From Pseudomonadota bacterium (GTDB lineage Bacteria > Pseudomonadota > Gammaproteobacteria > Burkholderiales > Burkholderiaceae), in NCBI GenBank assembly GCA_023441105.1, contig JAEZQX010000478.1:1-36762 (forward strand): a stretch of DNA of 36,762 nucleotides, read 5' to 3'. The translations under genes and the position numbers were made by a program. Below the pieces are notes generated by a model. That model saw only the letters and a list, made by a program, of their open reading frames with translations. It had not been told where the DNA came from and searched no databases. Of the stretch, positions 34,406-36,762 are shown piece after piece; within the stretch, counting starts at the first letter, position 1, and each line of letters opens with the position of its first letter.

Positions 34406-35161
34406 GTGAATACGCAAATCCCAGTCAGACTGGTCGCATCGGTTTCCCGCGCGCTGCAGATCGTGGAGTTGCTGATCGCGAGTCCCACGCATGAATTGGG
34501 CGTGACCGAGGTTGCGCGCGAGCTCGGCGTTGTCAAAAGCACGGCACACCAGCTGCTGGCGACGCTGGCGGCGCATGGCTTCGTCGAGAACAACGGTATT
34601 TCCGGCCGCTATCGCCTTGGCGTGCGCGCCATGGAGGCCGGTGCGGTCGCCTCCACCCAGGCCGGCTTGGGGCCGGCCGTCCTGCCGTTGCTGGAGGCGC
34701 TGGTTGCAGAAGTCCACGAGACCTGTTCGATCGGCGTGCTGACGGGCAATAGCGTCTCTCTGGTGCAGCGGGTGGAGGCGGAATCCGTGCTTCGGGTGGA
34801 CCTGAGAGTCGGCACGCAACTTCCGATCCAGACGTCCGCCATCGGCCGGATCATCCTGGCCGAGATGCCACGGGAACGGCGGGAACAGATCCTGGACGCA
34901 CTGGACATGTCGAAGGCGGAGCGGCGCAAGACGGATAGGGCGATCGAGGTCGCTCGGCAGGAGGGCTGCGCCATCGTTCGCAACATCCCGGTCGAAGGCA
35001 TAAGCGCCATCGCCGTAGCGGTGCGGACGTCGACCCAGGCTCCGCTCGCTGGCCTGGTCGTCGCAGCGCCCAGCTTCCGCTTCAATCCCGATGCATTCCG
35101 CAGCGCCTTGACGAGAACGGCGGATCTGATTGCGGCTCGCGCAGATGGCAGGCAGCGTTGA
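34406..35161 (+). CDS. IclR family transcriptional regulator
   Basis: The product has 251 residues from GTG 34406, chosen because a GGAG site (34395-34398) lies seven bases upstream and the length suits the family. ATG 34334 in the same frame would add 24 residues but has no ribosome binding site. The N-terminal winged helix starts LVASVSRALQIVELLIASP, with the recognition helix in VVKSTAHQLLATLAAHGFVE and the linker GRYRLGVRAM. The C-terminal effector domain includes SIGVLTGNSVSLVQRVE, LPIQTSAIGRIILAEM and VEGISAIAVAVR. It diverges from the ABC-thiolase operon, which it probably controls, with a palindrome in between. Confidence 0.92.
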   Translation: MNTQIPVRLVASVSRALQIVELLIASPTHELGVTEVARELGVVKSTAHQLLATLAAHGFVENNGISGRYRLGVRAMEAGAVASTQAGLGPAVLPLLEALVAEVHETCSIGVLTGNSVSLVQRVEAESVLRVDLRVGTQLPIQTSAIGRIILAEMPRERREQILDALDMSKAERRKTDRAIEVARQEGCAIVRNIPVEGISAIAVAVRTSTQAPLAGLVVAAPSFRFNPDAFRSALTRTADLIAARADGRQR

Positions 35162-35688
35162 ACCAGACAAGCGGGGATCTCGATCGGCGACGCGGTGTCA
35201 CGAGCCCCGCCCGACATGCAGGCCTGCGAGGCAGGCAAGGGATCATCATCCCGTACATGCCGGACGCGATGTGCTCGAGCACGATGGGCTTGCCGCAGTG
35301 GAGCGCTGCGCCATCGACAAGCGAACCGGGGCCGTGACCTCACTTCTCGCATCGGGATGACTCCGGCGATGGGTCTTGCGGATGGTCCCGCGCTGCCAGC
35401 GGAACGGACGGGCCACCGCACGGGCTAGATCTTCCGGTCAAGCGGTTCGACCGCGTACTACTCAATCGGCACGATTTCATACCGGCGGCGAGCATGCCAG
35501 TATGAAGCCGGGGTACATCTGCTTCGGCGAAGCTCACGACGGATTTCCTTCGTCCAACCAGTATCGCCGCCTCATCTTTGACGTCCGCGCCGAATGCCGA
35601 AGGCATCGGGCCCGGACGTGGCTTCCCAGTGAAGGTGGTCTCGGCGCCAGCCCCGTCAACAGTAGTCAGGCAGCAGGGGGATACGTAA
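35162..35688. other. 527-base stretch with no supported gene
   Basis: No convincing gene, RNA or repeat was found between the IclR stop and the lipoprotein start. One patch reads like protein on the minus strand (35339 down to about 35220): GSLVDGAALHCGKP followed by IVLEHIASGMYGMMIP. It has a stop just upstream and no ribosome binding site, so it may be a gene remnant or chance. The right end should contain the promoter of the lipoprotein gene. Confidence 0.4.
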
Positions 35689-36762
35689 ATGAGACCCGAG
35701 ATCAAGCGTCTGGTCGTCATCGCGGGGGTGACCACTCTTTCCGGATGTGGCGGCGGCGGTGACGAAAGCCCCGATCCCGTCGTGGCGGTATCGGGGCAAT
35801 CACGTGCAACGGCTCTCGAGGAGGTCGGAGTCTACTCAGGATATGCGGGCATCTTCGCCTTCGACCTGGGTGGCGGCGACGGCGGCGTGGGTGGCGGCGG
35901 CGATGGCGGCGGGGGAGTCGGTGCGGGTGGTTCACTCGGCCGATTCACGCAGGCACAGGTGACCGTCGTCCTGGATGACGGAAGAGTCCTTGGGCCGACC
36001 TCCACCGACGACCGCGGCCTGGTCACCATCAAGCCAGGGAAGGACTACAAGGGGGGGCTCAGGATCGAGCTCCGCGGCGTGCCGGACACGCGCTATTTCG
36101 ATGAGGCGAAGATTGCCGACCTGCCGTTCCCGGACGGCGAGCGGCTCCGGGTCCACGTCGACAAGATCCGCGGCAACATCGGCATCACGCCGCTGACCGA
36201 GGCTGCCGTCCAGCTGCAGGACGATCCCGCCCTGGCGCAGAAGCCGCCCGCCGAGAGGATACGGGCTGCGAACGATCAGGTCCTGGTCCAGGTCAACAGC
36301 CAGATGCCGATCAAATACGCGCTGAATGACATCACGATCCTGCCGGTCCTGGTCGGGCCAGGGTCCCTCAACGCGAAGGACGAAACCAATACGCTCACGC
36401 TCGCGACGCCGGCAGGCCGGTACGGATCGTACATTGCCGGACTGAGCGTAGCAGCGGGCGAGTTCAACCCTGCGCTTCCGGCGCCGGGCTTCAGCATCGC
36501 CAAGCAGATCGCCACGGATCTGTCTGATGGCCGCTTCGACGGCGCGGGCCCGGGCGGTAAACCGCTTGCGCCGGAGGGCGAACTGACCTATCGGCTGACC
36601 GATTTCTCGACGCGCATCGCCTCGGCGATCGAGAGCGCGAACAGCCGCTATGGCGCAGCGGATGCATCTCCTGCACAACCCACGACACCTCCGCCCGTGG
36701 CACCGCCGCCTCCGCCGCCATCGTCGGCAACGCCCCCGCCGCCACCGCCACCGCCACCGCCG
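35689..36762 (+). CDS. Lipoprotein with Gly-rich and Pro-rich tracts (3' end outside the window)
   Basis: An open frame of 358 codons starts at ATG 35689 after a CAGGGGGA site and runs off the right edge with no stop. Residues 1-20 are a lipoprotein signal ending LSGC, so Cys20 would be lipidated and the protein anchored in a membrane facing the periplasm. A Gly/Asp tract spans about 61-81. Next is a domain of about 240 residues with a beta-rich start (AQVTVVLDDGRVLG, GLVTIKPG) and the phrase NIGITPLTEAAV at 163-174, seen in large Burkholderiales lipoproteins. From about 329 the chain becomes a Pro-rich linker, so a further C-terminal domain probably lies outside. I cannot name the family. 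Confidence 0.82.
   Translation, partial: MRPEIKRLVVIAGVTTLSGCGGGGDESPDPVVAVSGQSRATALEEVGVYSGYAGIFAFDLGGGDGGVGGGGDGGGGVGAGGSLGRFTQAQVTVVLDDGRVLGPTSTDDRGLVTIKPGKDYKGGLRIELRGVPDTRYFDEAKIADLPFPDGERLRVHVDKIRGNIGITPLTEAAVQLQDDPALAQKPPAERIRAANDQVLVQVNSQMPIKYALNDITILPVLVGPGSLNAKDETNTLTLATPAGRYGSYIAGLSVAAGEFNPALPAPGFSIAKQIATDLSDGRFDGAGPGGKPLAPEGELTYRLTDFSTRIASAIESANSRYGAADASPAQPTTPPPVAPPPPPPSSATPPPPPPPPPP

Noticed and set aside
36690..36762. CCG/CCA repeats at the right edge
   Set aside because: They encode the Pro-rich linker of the lipoprotein in frame, so no separate repeat element is called.

Overview
The window is GC-rich, densely packed and organised in operons. It most likely comes from a free-living betaproteobacterium, probably of the order Burkholderiales. 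The main reasons are two tripartite-tricarboxylate (Bug/TctC-type) receptor genes embedded in CoA-dependent catabolic operons, a DUF1302 outer-membrane protein, a MalT-like LuxR activator, and paired acyl-CoA dehydrogenases. I see no rRNA, tRNA, CRISPR array, insertion sequence or phage gene. Function assignments rest on reading the translated proteins by eye; no database search was run.

Layout. (1) 2-3587 is a mixed housekeeping and envelope stretch: the tail of a DUF3300 gene, DUF2950, a tiny secreted Gln/Arg-rich protein, a hemerythrin, a small zinc-ribbon membrane protein and a periplasmic alpha-carbonic anhydrase. (2) 3893-17137 is catabolic cluster A, read rightwards: a large ATP-dependent LuxR regulator, then a TauD-type dioxygenase, a BKACE (beta-keto acid cleavage) enzyme, an RBBP9-like hydrolase, a QorA-type oxidoreductase, an MFS transporter, an acyl-CoA ligase, a Bug receptor, a DUF1302 outer-membrane protein and a separate small beta-barrel. 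(3) 17145-26034 is cluster B: a FadR-type repressor facing a tight operon of enoyl-CoA hydratase, acyl-CoA ligase, CaiB-type CoA transferase, a second hydratase, two dissimilar acyl-CoA dehydrogenases and a Bug receptor. (4) 26188-26956 is the wreck of a DUF4062/TPR gene. (5) 26939-35161 is cluster C, read leftwards and divergent from an IclR regulator: an SsuABC/TauABC-like ABC importer, an SCP2-type thiolase, an acyl-CoA dehydrogenase, an acyl-CoA ligase and an NmrA-like reductase. (6) 35162-36762 holds a largely empty 527-base gap and a lipoprotein gene that runs off the end.

How the genes fit together. Each cluster repeats one plan: its own regulator, its own substrate-binding or uptake protein, its own CoA ligase or transferase, and beta-oxidation-type enzymes. 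This suggests three peripheral routes that turn different carboxylic acids into central CoA esters. None can be tied to a named substrate from sequence alone. The best candidate for an undescribed system is cluster A, where a 2-oxoglutarate dioxygenase is joined to a beta-keto acid cleavage enzyme. The best regulatory signal is a set of three near-identical FadR-type palindromes about 55-57 bases apart around the cluster B promoter.
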